NCBI GenBank assembly: GCA_020186115.1 | Contig: WSYJ01000071.1 | Location: forward strand, 1-57,133 | DNA from: Histomonas meleagridis | Lineage: Eukaryota; Parabasalia; Tritrichomonadida; Dientamoebidae | DNA: 57,133 bases | Direction: 5' to 3' | Shown here: positions 30,143 through 40,504 of the stretch, one piece after another | Position numbering within the stretch: position 1 is the stretch's first letter | Layout of the letters: every line of letters starts with the position of its first letter | The notes under the pieces: generated by a model | Told to the model about the DNA's origin: nothing | Seen by the model: the letters and a program-made list of their open reading frames with translations, nothing else | Databases searched by the model: none | Position numbers and translations under genes: made by a program

Positions 30143-32663
30143 TTAATGTTTGGCAAGAAATTCAAAATTATAAAAAAATATATACACATTTAAAATCACA
30201 AAAAAAAAAATATACACATTTAAAGTTACAATATTATAAACAAGTTTTTTATTAAAATAATCGCATTTTTTCCCGGTATTTACAAGAACACAAAAATCAA
30301 TTAATTCCGAAGAAGTTAAAATAAACCATGCACTGTCATAGAGTTTTATTCCTTTCTTTTCAGCAAGTAATTGTCCGATTTCTCTAATTTTATTTTCGAT
30401 TGCAATATCGAGAGCAGTCTGAAAAAAATTAAATAAATTCCAAATGTTCAAATTAAATATTATTTAAAATGATGAAAAATCAAAAATATATTATAAACAC
30501 ATTGAATATCAATATCAATTTCATTATGTAGAAGAAGGATTTTCACAATTTCTGTTTTTGCATTTTTAGTAGCCCAAATTAGTGCTGTGTTAAATAATTT
30601 GAATAATTTCCAAATATTATTTTCAAACATCAAATTATTACAACGAATTTTAAATAAAATGAATAAACATCTTTATGATTAATATCAATATCTTTTTGTT
30701 CAAGAAGTATTTTAACAACTTCGATTCTGTTTTTTATAGTAGCACAAATTAAAGCTGTTCGAAATGATTTGAACAATTTCCAAATATTATTTTGCAATAT
30801 TAAATTCATGAAATAAACATCAAATATATTTAATAAATATCTTGTGCATTAATTTCGATTCCTTCTTGTAAAAGTAATAACTTAACGAGTTCGACATGAT
30901 TATTTTCAGATGCAATTATTAATGCTGTTTTGATATTACAAAAAATACTCCGAAAATAAATTATAAATATTATAAAAGAAAAATGAACATAAAAAGCAAA
31001 GTAAAAACATTTTTAGAATTAATACCAATTCCATTTTGACTTAAAAGTAATTTAGCAATTTCTATATGCCCATAAATACATACGCGTGCTAAAGCTGTCC
31101 AAAATCATTTGAATGAATATTAAATGATAAGATTAAACCAAATATTTTATTTAAATACTTTAATAATGCCATAAAAACATCTCTAGAATTTATATTAAGA
31201 TCTTCTTTATTAAGAAGTAATTTAACAACCTCAACACGATTATTTCCACATGAATACATTAAAGCAGTTCTAAATCATATGCATTAACTCCAAACATATT
31301 AATAAAACATAAATATCTTCTGCATTAATATCGATATTTTTTTGTTTAAGTAAAAATTTCACAACTTTTAAATTCTCTTTTTCACAAGCCCACATTAAAG
31401 CCGTCCAAAATCCTTTAAATGAATATTAAATATTAAATTAAAACAAGAAACAAAACAAAAATTAACTCTTTAAAAAAGAAATAAAACATCTTTACCATTA
31501 ATATCAACCTCATTTTTCTTTATGATATATTTAACAAGCTCAAAATTTCCGGACATTGCCGAAAAAATCAAAATTTCTTTTGGCATTTGTTTATCTTTTA
31601 AGAAATGTTGAATTAAAAAAATGTTTCCAAACCTTGCGCATTCATTAATAATTGAATCATTAACTTTTAATCCGATTTCTTCCAGAAACGAAAGAATTTC
31701 GAAGTTATAAAATTTTATACATAATTTCCCTAATTCAAGTAAATCTTTAATTTCGATGATATCATTTTCATATATATAATGAAAAATTTCATTTCGATGA
31801 TATTCGATTGATGCTTCATAAGCACCTTCAAAAAACGAATGATTTTGTTCACATAAATGAATAATTTCTAAGTTCCCACCTGCTACAGCATATTTTCCAG
31901 TGTTTACAAAATTAGAGCCATTTAACATCAAAAATTTAAAACATTTTATTGCTCCAAAAAATGCAGCGTAATCAAACAATGATACATTATCATGATTAAT
32001 AAATGAGAATCGTTCATAAAGTGATGGTTCAATTGTTTGATTAAAATCAAAATTTGTTTGTGCTGAAATTTGTTGTAATTTTTCAATATCATCATTTCGA
32101 ATAGCTTTTGCTACATCTGATGGATTCCCTCCTTCATGAATAAGTTTTTTATGAAGTTTCCAATCATCTTTTGATAACTCTTCCATGTTAGAAAAAAAAT
32201 CTTCTACAAAAGGATCAATATTACGCATTGGTTTGCTGCTTCCTTCCGACATGTGATGTGCAAAGTACAGCGGTTGCTTTGAAAATGGTTCAAAATTTGA
32301 AGGAATTAATTTTTGTTCAATCATTTCTTCAATTAAATAATTAGATTCACGGGAATCTAAATCAAATAAAAAACGAAAGAAAATTCGAATAACTTTGTGA
32401 TACTTTATATGATTTTTTTCTTCATATTTGTCGATTTTTTTTAAATAAGAAAAATATAAATGAGCGCCTTTCATTTGAGAAACAAATGTCGAATAAACTG
32501 CACGACAAATTAGGATGTTAAATGAATAAGGAAAATTATTATCAAATAAATTCATCGTTAATTCAACAGAAGATTTAATGTTATCATCATTTAGATCAAG
32601 AATTATATGTTCTAGATACTTTAATTTTTGGGTATTTTGGGTTTCAGGCACATTTTTTTTCAT
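30143..32663 (-). CDS. Long ankyrin (DUF3447-type) gene with seven spacers
   Basis: The ATG at 32663 opens a 397-codon frame (an upstream extension starts at TTG) with the full family N-terminal region, 'LSKDDWKLHKKLIHEGGNPSDVAKAIRNDDIEKL' (abbreviated; about residues 162-195), 'FDYAAFFGAIKCFKFLM' and 'FELVKYIIKKNEVDINGKD'. It ends in the first spacer at 31470. Downstream, ankyrin units restart at 31404, 31268, 31098, 30928, 30758, 30588 and 30418. Spacers are 31405-31490 (86), 31269-31317 (49), then 31099-31181, 30929-31011, 30759-30841, 30589-30671 and 30419-30501 (83 each). The last exon-like piece reads 'TALDIAIENKIREIGQLLAEK' and ends at 30143. Most coding pieces are intact, so this is the best candidate for an expressed spacer-containing gene. 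Confidence 0.6.
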
Positions 32664-32878
32664 CGGCAGAAGCCAAAGCCCGAATCCAAAAGTGACAATT
32701 TTTATGTAAAGAAAACAAAAAATTAAACAATTATTTCTTTTCAAAGCAGAAAAATAGCACTAAATCATACAATAAAATTACATTAGGTAAACAATATATT
32801 ACTTGATTTTTTAAAAAAATTAAAAATGGAATTTCATTTTTATTATTAATAAATTATGATGATGTAAAATAAATAAAG

Positions 32879-33430
32879 TTACTCTGTCTGATCAATCGGC
32901 GTTAGTAACCCTTGTAAGGAAACAATATTTTTATTGAGCTCGATGTCCATATTTTTATATTGTGACTTAATATCTTCGCTTTCTTCAGGAGGCTTTTGAA
33001 ATCCGCTTAAGATGTCATTAATTTCATTAATTTGTGATACCATATTTTTAATATCGTAAGTTGATTCATCAACATCTTCTAAAGTGAATGTTACGAGCTC
33101 ACTTTTAGTAGGAGCTTGTTTGGGTTCATCTTCTTCATTGCTTTCTATTCCGTATGAAAGTTGGTCAATGTTAAATAATTGTTCACCATAAAATGTCAAT
33201 TGTTTTTCAATATTTTTCTTTCTTCTAAGTAGCATCATAATTTGCTTTTTAATACTTTTAGCTCTAGTTTCATTTGCGTTTTTTAAATTCTTTGTTTCTT
33301 TTGCAATTCTTTGGTTCAACTTTTCATATTCATTTTTAAGTTCAGTTACGTTTTCTCTAATTTGGGAAGTTGTTTCATCCAAAGGATTTTTTGGAGCCTT
33401 ATCCACCAATTCGGCAAAAGATGCGCGCAT
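32879..33430 (-). CDS. ESCRT-III subunit, CHMP5/Vps60-like
   Basis: The preferred start is the ATG at 33430 ('MRASFAELVDKAPKNPLDETT', like the short CHMP5 opening); an ATG 57 bp upstream would add a less likely 19 residues. The 183-aa protein has a basic coiled helix pair with 'RAKSIKKQIMMLLRRKKNIEKQL', then 'GEQLFNIDQLSYGIES', which parallels the CHMP5/Vps60 'FNMEQANYTIQS' box. An acidic C-terminal half contains 'EDVDESTYDIKNMVSQINEINDILSGF'. This basic-then-acidic plan is typical of Snf7-family proteins that polymerise in multivesicular body formation and membrane scission. It is somewhat shorter than the usual ~210 aa. On the coding strand TGACGGTTATTATA lies directly upstream. Confidence 0.75.
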   Translation of the reverse strand: MRASFAELVDKAPKNPLDETTSQIRENVTELKNEYEKLNQRIAKETKNLKNANETRAKSIKKQIMMLLRRKKNIEKQLTFYGEQLFNIDQLSYGIESNEEDEPKQAPTKSELVTFTLEDVDESTYDIKNMVSQINEINDILSGFQKPPEESEDIKSQYKNMDIELNKNIVSLQGLLTPIDQTE

Positions 33431-33515
33431 TATAATAACCGTCAAAACACATTTCAAAAACCCTTCACACACTTTTTTGTAAAGCATTTTTTTATTATAT
33501 ATATAATAAATAACA

Positions 33516-35978
33516 TCAAATTTGGAAAAATTGACTTAAAACAGCTACAACTTCAGGTAATATTCCGGCCTCTCTTGCTTCCCTTAACAAGACTTCATAG
33601 CCGGGTTCATCTTGGAAATATTCGTTCATTTGATCAGGGAAGTTTTGAGCCAAGAAGAACATTGTAAGTACCGAACAAGTTAACATTTTATCACTATGTT
33701 CTGTTAATCCTCCAACGACTTCCAACAAGTCCAACAGGGCTATAGTTATAGGAATTGCCAATTGTGACTGTGCCTTTATAAGCATTTCTAAAGTTTTTTG
33801 TAAACAATTTATGAATGAAATTAAAATGTTTTCAATGTCATAATCTTCTTCATCTTCTTCAGGTATCATATCAAAAATATCATTCATATGTTGACATATT
33901 TCTAATATCGGTGGCATTACAGATTCTACTAATCCAATGGATACACTTGGTGCGCTTTTAGCTAAGTCACCTATCGCTTCAGCTACAAATCTTTTTGTTT
34001 CAATAGTAATGTTAGGATTAGCCATAGCGTTAGTTAAATGCTCCAAAAAAGCAGCAGCAAAAGGAGTCATATCAAATCGATCACTAAATAAAGAGATACC
34101 AAACGCTGCTCGTGCAATCGCATCTTCCCGGTCAACCGTCTGTAAACCTTTCAATAGGAACTCACATGCATGCGGAACAAATTGTATAAACTTTTCACCA
34201 GAAGCTCGACCTAACGCAGCTAAAGGGGCAAGTAAATTTGGTGCTTCATCAGGGAATGCTTGGAATATTGCGTTTAATATATTCCAACAGCTTTCGATGA
34301 ATTCATCCATTTGACCTACAAGTCTAATTAATATACTTTGTAATATATAAACAAATTGTATAATAATCCAAGCATTCGGATTATTTGTTAATATATTTAA
34401 TATTATATCTAATATACTTTTCAATAATTGGCGTAAAATTGGTATGGGAGTATTACCAATAGCATTTTGCATTGCTGAGAAAGCTGATTGTGATATATAT
34501 AAATTCGTTCGTAAAGTAGCTTTTAATAATTGTCCAAGAGCAACTCCGACATAAGGGAAACGTGGAAATTGTATAAAATCAGCAATTGTTAATGATGCGG
34601 TAGCTGATACTTCAGTTTGATCATTCATTAAATTTATGATTACAAGAGAAAATTGGACAATGACTTTCCCTATTTGTGGAATTAAACTTGCAAATGGACA
34701 TTTATCTTTTTTAATTAAAATCGAGTTAAGGATTGCATGAACACAATATATCGCTGCTTGTCGAACACGTGGTGAATTATCTCCTAATCGTTGTCCTATT
34801 AATTGAAGAGATTCCATAATCATTGGCGTCGAATCACAAAATTGTATTATGTAATTAAGTAAATTAAGTGACGCTTCTCTTTCATTAAAGTTTTCCGATG
34901 AATTAAATTGAACAATTAATTGAGTAAGAATTGGCATTGATATTGCTGGCGATGATGATGTTATAGATTGTAATGCTTGTGATGCTGCTATATGTGGTTC
35001 ATATGCTTCAATAGAATCACATTCATCATTTGAAACCATTGTAGATATGCGAAACAGAATCGGTATTAATGTGCCTGCTGCGCGTGGAATAATATTTAAT
35101 TCTGCTGATTTATCAAGTTCACATTCTGCTATAGTTTTCCAAAATTCACAAATACTTAAAATGGTATCACGATCATTACTTAAGTTGACAAGTTCTGTAA
35201 AGGAACCAGTGACAAGTTGATCAACAATCGGCTTAAGCATCGGATAATAAATAAGAGCAAATTGGGTCCAACATTTAAACGCTGATGCTTTGGTGCCGGG
35301 ATTTTGAGATAATGCAAAAAGAGCTCCAAAAAGTTGATTAAGGTTTCCTTCATCTGATAAAACTTCGGACATGTTGTCAATCACTGGACGAAGAACTGAG
35401 ATACAAGCATTTTTAAGTTCATCGGGAAGCGTTGGTGAGGAAAGATATGTGAAAATAATGTTTAAAATTTCAAATAATTCATTATCATTAATTCGTGCGA
35501 CTTCAAAAACATCAGTAAGAACAAGACAAATGGAATGGAGAGCAACTTCAGAAGCCGGAGTTTTAAGCGCATTGATTAAAATTGGAATTATTGATAATTT
35601 ATCATATTTAAGGATATCAAGACACGCTATTCGGGAAAAAAGTGTGGCTGAACATGAACGAACAAAATCATGTGGGGAAGAAAATAAATTGCTGGCTGCG
35701 GTAAGAAGAGCACTTAGAATTTCTGGTTGGAGATTTGATAAGAAATCATCTTCAACTTGTGTACCAGGAGGAGGAAATGATTGATATGCAAGAATTATTG
35801 ACATTGTCTTAATTTGATCAGGAATAGAGGCATCACTTTGAATTACAAGTAAAATATGTTGTAAAAATTCATTGAGATGCAAATTTCTAAATTCTGTAAT
35901 ATAAGCCATAGAAACATTGTATTCTTGTGTTGTGGGATTGAATAAATTTGCAACATGATTAACAAAGTTTTGATCCAT
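33516..35978 (-). CDS. Importin-beta-like HEAT-repeat transport receptor
   Basis: The ATG at 35978 gives 820 aa; a 12-codon extension starts at TTG. The protein is a continuous series of paired helices typical of HEAT repeats. Its layout resembles importin beta-1: an N-terminal 'LFNPTTQEYNVSMAYITEF' like the importin 'LLNPDxxxRxxAExxL' repeat, 'FVRSCSATLFSRIACLDI', 'ISVLRPVID', 'SPRVRQAAIYCVHAIL' in the middle, an acidic 'DMIPEEDEEDYDIENI' stretch (importin-type acidic region) and a C-terminal HEAT block. Such receptors carry NLS cargo through the nuclear pore under Ran control. It is near the usual ~870 aa. Another karyopherin type cannot be excluded. It ends about 85 bp beyond the ESCRT gene start on the same strand. 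Confidence 0.8.
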   Translation of the reverse strand: MDQNFVNHVANLFNPTTQEYNVSMAYITEFRNLHLNEFLQHILLVIQSDASIPDQIKTMSIILAYQSFPPPGTQVEDDFLSNLQPEILSALLTAASNLFSSPHDFVRSCSATLFSRIACLDILKYDKLSIIPILINALKTPASEVALHSICLVLTDVFEVARINDNELFEILNIIFTYLSSPTLPDELKNACISVLRPVIDNMSEVLSDEGNLNQLFGALFALSQNPGTKASAFKCWTQFALIYYPMLKPIVDQLVTGSFTELVNLSNDRDTILSICEFWKTIAECELDKSAELNIIPRAAGTLIPILFRISTMVSNDECDSIEAYEPHIAASQALQSITSSSPAISMPILTQLIVQFNSSENFNEREASLNLLNYIIQFCDSTPMIMESLQLIGQRLGDNSPRVRQAAIYCVHAILNSILIKKDKCPFASLIPQIGKVIVQFSLVIINLMNDQTEVSATASLTIADFIQFPRFPYVGVALGQLLKATLRTNLYISQSAFSAMQNAIGNTPIPILRQLLKSILDIILNILTNNPNAWIIIQFVYILQSILIRLVGQMDEFIESCWNILNAIFQAFPDEAPNLLAPLAALGRASGEKFIQFVPHACEFLLKGLQTVDREDAIARAAFGISLFSDRFDMTPFAAAFLEHLTNAMANPNITIETKRFVAEAIGDLAKSAPSVSIGLVESVMPPILEICQHMNDIFDMIPEEDEEDYDIENILISFINCLQKTLEMLIKAQSQLAIPITIALLDLLEVVGGLTEHSDKMLTCSVLTMFFLAQNFPDQMNEYFQDEPGYEVLLREAREAGILPEVVAVLSQFFQI

Positions 35979-36554
35979 TTCCAATGAAGAGAGATTTGGT
36001 CGGGCAAAATTCAATGATCTTAACGTTCTTTTTTATAAAATCTTTTTTCTGCGTATAAATTCAAGACTTTTTAGGAATTTCATGAAATTTATTATTTTAT
36101 AAATTAATTTAAAATTTGATATACAATTTGTTTAATATTTTTAACATTAGATTTTTTCATTTTGGGTAAAAATCAAACAAAATGGGCAGGGTGTTGCCAA
36201 CGTTCTGATTAAATAATCGCATAACATGAAAATTAATGAATCTGTGGGAAGCAATCTGCCCAAGATGAAAAATACTATTTAATATAACTATTTTAAATGT
36301 ACGATATACGAATAAATCACATAAAATCTTTAGCAAAACAAATTATGATCCGAATTTTATAAATTGCAATCTATTTTCTAACAACGAACATATGTTGTCA
36401 TTGTATGTGAGCATTCATCTGCCAAATTTGCAAAAAGCATTTTATCATACAAATTTGTTGATTTCTCCAAGTTGCACTTTTTAAAATTTTGAAAACTTTT
36501 TGAACGATCTGCAGAAAACCGATTTCCACAACCCAAAAAATGAATTAAATGAAA

Positions 36555-36567
36555 TGTCAAATTGACA
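36555..36567. promoter_or_regulatory. TGTCAAATTGACA palindrome upstream of the first saposin gene
   Basis: The 13-bp inverted repeat TGTCAAATTGACA lies 33 bp before the ATG at 36601. It is followed by ATAATTGAA. The identical palindrome and a similar tail occur upstream of the second saposin gene (38025-38037). Confidence 0.5.
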
Positions 36568-36600
36568 ATAATTGAATGCAGAAGCTGTCAGTTTCGGAAC

Positions 36601-37524
36601 ATGTTTGCGATATTGTTTGCAAGCCTCTTGGCTATCAGCCCAGTCGAAATACCAGAAGGAGTTTCAGTAAAAGAAGCCCTTAGCGTTTGCGAAAAAGCAA
36701 TAGGTGCTCTCAAACTTTACATATTTCGTTATGGATTTTCAGTTCCTTCGCAAATCATTCAATCAATTTGCAAACCCAGCAAAAGCACAGGGTTATGTAA
36801 CAATATCTTAAGTGGTTCTTATTTAAGCACAATTTACTCTTCTATCTATAAATATGATAGTGAAACCACAATTTGCAATAAAATTGGAATTTCTGACAAT
36901 AGCGAAGAAGGAGATGAGGAGCTTGAAGATAACTCTATTTTATCAACAATAATTACAGCTACATCAGATGGATGTGCTGTTTGCAAGAAAGCTGTTGGTT
37001 ATATCTCATCTGCTAGGGGCATGACACAAGTTTTAACAACCATTCAAACTGTTTCAACTGCTTCATGTTCATTACTTTCATCTACTAACGCAGCTGTTTG
37101 CAAGAACATCGTCAAACTCTTCCTTCCAGTAATCAACACATTCGTTAGCAAAAATTATTCAGCAGATAGTGTCTGTTCTTCTCTCAAGTTTTGCAAAACA
37201 ACAGTAACTGTAACTGTTAATGATGAGGAAATTGAAGAAGAAGATGATGAAAAACACATGAGCATAGATATCCCAGAAGGAGTTGGTAATTCAATTTCAT
37301 GTACTACTTGTAAAACTCTTGTTAAAGGAATTTCTACAATCTTAACCACCACAAAAGTTCAATCACAAGTCACTTCCTTGTCAGGAAATCTCTGCGACAA
37401 GCTTCCAGCGCAAGTTCGAGACGCTTGCAGGAAATATATCAATTCGAATATTCCATTAATTATGAGTTTAATTAGTTCTGGACTTTCAAAGTCAAGCGTT
37501 TGCCAAAAACTCCAACTTTGCTAA
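36601..37524 (+). CDS. Secreted protein with three saposin-B domains
   Basis: The ATG at 36601 opens a short hydrophobic signal peptide (MFAILFASLLAIS); the longer frame upstream begins only with TTG. The 307-aa protein has three SapB units, each ending in a short acidic linker. Unit 1 (about 22-105) is degenerate and lacks the first C-x2-C pair. Units 2 and 3 have the six-cysteine pattern, opening 'CAVCKKAVGYI' and 'CTTCKTLVKGI' and closing '...SVCSSLKFC' and '...SVCQKLQLC'. SapB proteins bind or disrupt lipid membranes; trichomonads have families related to amoebapore-like pore-forming proteins. Whether these units form pores or only carry lipid cannot be told from sequence. It pairs with the gene at 38081. 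Confidence 0.88.
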   Translation: MFAILFASLLAISPVEIPEGVSVKEALSVCEKAIGALKLYIFRYGFSVPSQIIQSICKPSKSTGLCNNILSGSYLSTIYSSIYKYDSETTICNKIGISDNSEEGDEELEDNSILSTIITATSDGCAVCKKAVGYISSARGMTQVLTTIQTVSTASCSLLSSTNAAVCKNIVKLFLPVINTFVSKNYSADSVCSSLKFCKTTVTVTVNDEEIEEEDDEKHMSIDIPEGVGNSISCTTCKTLVKGISTILTTTKVQSQVTSLSGNLCDKLPAQVRDACRKYINSNIPLIMSLISSGLSKSSVCQKLQLC

Positions 37525-38080
37525 GCAGTAAACTAGGTACCAATTTTTTTATGAAAATAATTATTTAATTTTTCTTCAATTCTTGTTTTTGTGTTTCTTC
37601 TTTTCGCCTCAGTGCAATGTTTGAGATTTTGTTGCATTTACCTATTACGTATTCATACAATACTTTTACCAATCGTTTAACGTTTAACGTTAAGTTATTG
37701 TTGTTGTTCATCGACGGTTTGAAAGAAAATATTTTATGAAACAATGGTTTATTTTATTGTTTTCGTCGAAGACACGTCTTCGATTGAGAGGCACTGAACA
37801 TCAAGACTCATGAAAGGGCACACTAAATGGAAATATAAAATCCAGCAATTGATGTAATCAATCATAGATCATCAGATCTTTATCAACAATAATTTTTTTA
37901 CCATGAGATAATTTTTAGCTTTTGAGAACACCAGTCAAAAAAAATTCAATAACAACTCCCCTTTTTTGACAGGATAAAAAGGTTTACAACAACCAAAATC
38001 TCTCAAAAAAGGATAATTTAGGCTTGTCAAATTGACAACAAAATTGAAAGAATTTTTCTGAGTGTGAAAGCTTCATAAAT
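37525..38080. other. Intergenic region between the two saposin genes
   Basis: No ORF is supported. There is a cluster of ACG cores at 37676-37735 (CGTTTAACGTTTAACGTTAAG and CGACGGTTTG), about 350 bp before the second gene, and a GAAGAC-AC-GTCTTC inverted repeat near 37758-37771. Confidence 0.35.
38025..38037. promoter_or_regulatory. TGTCAAATTGACA palindrome upstream of the second saposin gene
   Basis: The same 13-bp palindrome as at 36555-36567 lies 43 bp before the ATG at 38081 and is followed by ACAAAATTGAA. Identity over the palindrome and partial identity beyond suggests a shared regulatory site or shared ancestry of the promoters. Confidence 0.5.
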
Positions 38081-40012
38081 ATGTTTGCTCTTTTCCTCGC
38101 AAGTATCCTCTGCTACGAAGAAATAGAACCAATCGAAATCCCAGAAGGTTTATCAAACTCTGACGCTTGCGCAGTTTGCAAGACTGTTATCTCTGGAATC
38201 ACAGATATTTTAGACAACACTAAAGTTCAAACTGCTGTCACCCAACTCGCTTCTGAACTCTGTAAGAAATTCAGTCTTACTGCTGCTCAAAATCTTTGCA
38301 AGACAATAATTGGTGAATATCTTCCTAAAGTTCTTTCATTCATTGCAGAAGGTGTCAACAAGCTCAACATTTGCACAAAACTCGGTCTTTGCAAATCTAA
38401 CGATGCAATTGAAGAATATGAAGAGATCGAATACATTGCAATCCCAGAAGGTCTTGAAAATGGCATCGCATGCTCCATCTGCCAACACCTTGTTAAGGGT
38501 ATCTCAAACATCATTGCCAGCACAACAGCACAAACAAAGGTTACAGAACTCGCACAGAAGATCTGCGCTCGTTTCCCAACCATTGGTCGTAACTTCTGCA
38601 ACAAACTTGTCACCAAGTATGTTCCTAAGCTTATGACATGGATCAGCCAAGGCATCACCAAGTTAGACATCTGCACCAAGATCAAGATCTGCAAGTCCAA
38701 CGACTTTGATGAAGATGCATACTTACAACTTTACTTAGAGATGGACGATGACGAAGAAATCGAAGAAATGGAATTACCAGAAGGCCTCGATAACTTCAAC
38801 GCATGCAACATCTGCAAGGGAATCGTCAATGTCATCTCCAGCTTACTCAAGAACTCACTCGTCCAATCTGCAATCTCATCAGCTGCCACCGCCGCATGCA
38901 CATCACTCACCAGCGGAGTCGGCTTAGTCTTCTGCAAGGGCGTCGTCAAAGTCTTCCTCAAGCCAATCCTCAACTGGCTCGGCAACAAGCTCGCGTCATC
39001 CAGCGTTTGCACCAAGATCAAGATCTGCAAGTCAAATGCCGACGAAGAATTCTACTTAGACTTCTTTGAAGATGACGACGAAGAGATCGAATACATTGCA
39101 ATCCCAGAAGGTCTTGAAAACGGCATCGCATGCTCCATCTGCCAACACCTTGTTAAGGGTATCTCAAGCATCATCGCCAGCACAACAGCACAAACAAAGG
39201 TTACAGAACTCGCACAAAAGATCTGCGCTCGTTTCCCAACCATTGGTCGTAACTTCTGCAACAAACTTGTCACCAAGTATGTTCCTAAGCTCATGACATG
39301 GATCAGCCAAGGCATCACCAAGTTAGACATCTGCACCAAGATCAAGATCTGCAAGTCCAACGACTTTGATGAAGATGCATACTTACAACTTTACTTAGAG
39401 ATGGACGATGACGAAGAAATCGAAGAAATGGAATTACCAGAAGGCCTCGATAACTTCAACGCATGCAACATCTGCAAGGGAATCGTCAATGTCATCTCCA
39501 GCTTACTCAAGAACTCACTCGTCCAATCTGCAATCTCATCAGCTGCCACCGCCGCATGCACATCACTCACCAGCGGAGTCGGCTTAGTCTTCTGCAAGGG
39601 CGTCGTCAAAGTCTTCCTCAAGCCAATCCTCAACTGGCTCGGCAACAAGCTCGCGTCATCCAGCGTTTGCACCAAGATCAAGATCTGCAAGTCAAATGCC
39701 GACGAAGAATTCTACTTAGACTTCGTTGAAGATGACGACGAAGAGATCTACATCGCAATCCCAGAAGGCATCGACAATGTCTCTGCGTGCTCAGTCTGCA
39801 AGACAGTTGTCAATGGCGTTTCAAACATCTTAAAGAACACAAAGGTCCAGTCACAAGTCGCAAGCCTCGCCGCCAACCTTTGCAAAAAGGTCCCAGCCGT
39901 TGTCCAAGGAATCTGCAAGACAATTGTCACAAAATACCTTCCAAACCTTATGTCATGGCTAGGCAGTGGCCTCACCACCCTCGACGTCTGCAAGAAGTTC
40001 CACTTATGCTAA
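38081..40012 (+). CDS. Secreted protein with six saposin-B domains, two of them duplicated
   Basis: A short signal peptide (MFALFLASILC) precedes six SapB domains over 643 aa. Each opens C-x2-C ('CAVCKTVISG', 'CSICQHLVKG', 'CNICKGIV', the latter two again, then 'CSVCKTVVNG') and closes with a 'C..K..LC' or 'C..IKIC' end. Acidic linkers ('EMDDDEEIEEMELPEGL') carry the recurrent '(I/L)PEGL/I' motif just before each domain. Domains 2-3 and 4-5 are a tandem duplication of 660 bp. The linkers could be processing sites that free single domains, as in prosaposin; that is inference. The strong C-rich third positions suggest high expression. The predicted role is lipid binding or membrane disruption in digestion or attack on other cells. 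Confidence 0.92.
   Translation: MFALFLASILCYEEIEPIEIPEGLSNSDACAVCKTVISGITDILDNTKVQTAVTQLASELCKKFSLTAAQNLCKTIIGEYLPKVLSFIAEGVNKLNICTKLGLCKSNDAIEEYEEIEYIAIPEGLENGIACSICQHLVKGISNIIASTTAQTKVTELAQKICARFPTIGRNFCNKLVTKYVPKLMTWISQGITKLDICTKIKICKSNDFDEDAYLQLYLEMDDDEEIEEMELPEGLDNFNACNICKGIVNVISSLLKNSLVQSAISSAATAACTSLTSGVGLVFCKGVVKVFLKPILNWLGNKLASSSVCTKIKICKSNADEEFYLDFFEDDDEEIEYIAIPEGLENGIACSICQHLVKGISSIIASTTAQTKVTELAQKICARFPTIGRNFCNKLVTKYVPKLMTWISQGITKLDICTKIKICKSNDFDEDAYLQLYLEMDDDEEIEEMELPEGLDNFNACNICKGIVNVISSLLKNSLVQSAISSAATAACTSLTSGVGLVFCKGVVKVFLKPILNWLGNKLASSSVCTKIKICKSNADEEFYLDFVEDDDEEIYIAIPEGIDNVSACSVCKTVVNGVSNILKNTKVQSQVASLAANLCKKVPAVVQGICKTIVTKYLPNLMSWLGSGLTTLDVCKKFHLC
38421..39740 (+). repeat. 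660-bp tandem duplication inside the saposin gene
   Basis: Bases 38421-39080 and 39081-39740 are aligned copies with a period of exactly 660 bp. By eye I count about six differences, most of them synonymous (for example GAAAAT/GAAAAC), so the event is recent or the copies are homogenised. Each copy holds two SapB domains and their linkers. Confidence 0.95.
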
Positions 40013-40150
40013 ACGATTAGCTAAACCGTAACTTTATCGAATTTTATGGACAATAGTTTTGTCTTTATTTTGATTTGAATGTTTGACGCAAAAGTGGAAA
40101 TTTTGAGTTAATTTCGACGGTTTTGCGCTTAAGTATTCACTTCACATTTC

Positions 40151-40504
40151 ATGCCTTGCTTACAGGTCTTCGTGAACTTTGCTATGACACAAGAGCAAAA
40201 GGCGGCCGCGTCAGAGGCACTCTCGAAGATGGTCGCTAAGCTGACGGGAAAGCCAGAATTTTACGTGATGGTTTTGGTGAACGATAACGTAGAAATCCGT
40301 TTCGGAGGTGACCGCGAGGCTAAGGCGTGCTTCATGGACTTGAGAAGCATCGGTTGCATTTCTAAAAGCCAGAACAAGAAATATTCGGCTGAATTCACGA
40401 AGTATATGGGAGAGACTTTTGGCGTTGCTCATAACCGTATCTACATCTCATTTGCTGATGCACCTGGTCAAAACTGGGGTTATGATGGCGATACCTTTGC
40501 ATAA
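40151..40504 (+). CDS. MIF: MIF (macrophage migration inhibitory factor) homologue
   Basis: This 117-aa protein has the full MIF pattern: Met-Pro at the start, so that Pro becomes the N-terminal catalytic base after Met removal; 'LTGKPEFYVMV' (31-41) with the conserved Lys; 'IRFGGDREAKACFMDLRSIGCI' (49-70); and the end 'NWGYDGDTFA' matching 'NxxTFA'. MIF proteins are trimeric tautomerases. Parasite homologues, including the known one from Trichomonas vaginalis, are secreted without a signal peptide and mimic the host cytokine. None is present here either. The third positions are GC-rich, consistent with good expression. An ACGGTTTTGCG core lies about 30 bp upstream. Confidence 0.95.
   Translation: MPCLQVFVNFAMTQEQKAAASEALSKMVAKLTGKPEFYVMVLVNDNVEIRFGGDREAKACFMDLRSIGCISKSQNKKYSAEFTKYMGETFGVAHNRIYISFADAPGQNWGYDGDTFA

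Noticed and set aside
38287-39993. Several long ORFs antisense or out of frame within the saposin gene
   Set aside because: They are shadows of the strongly C-biased saposin codons and are duplicated along with the 660-bp repeat.
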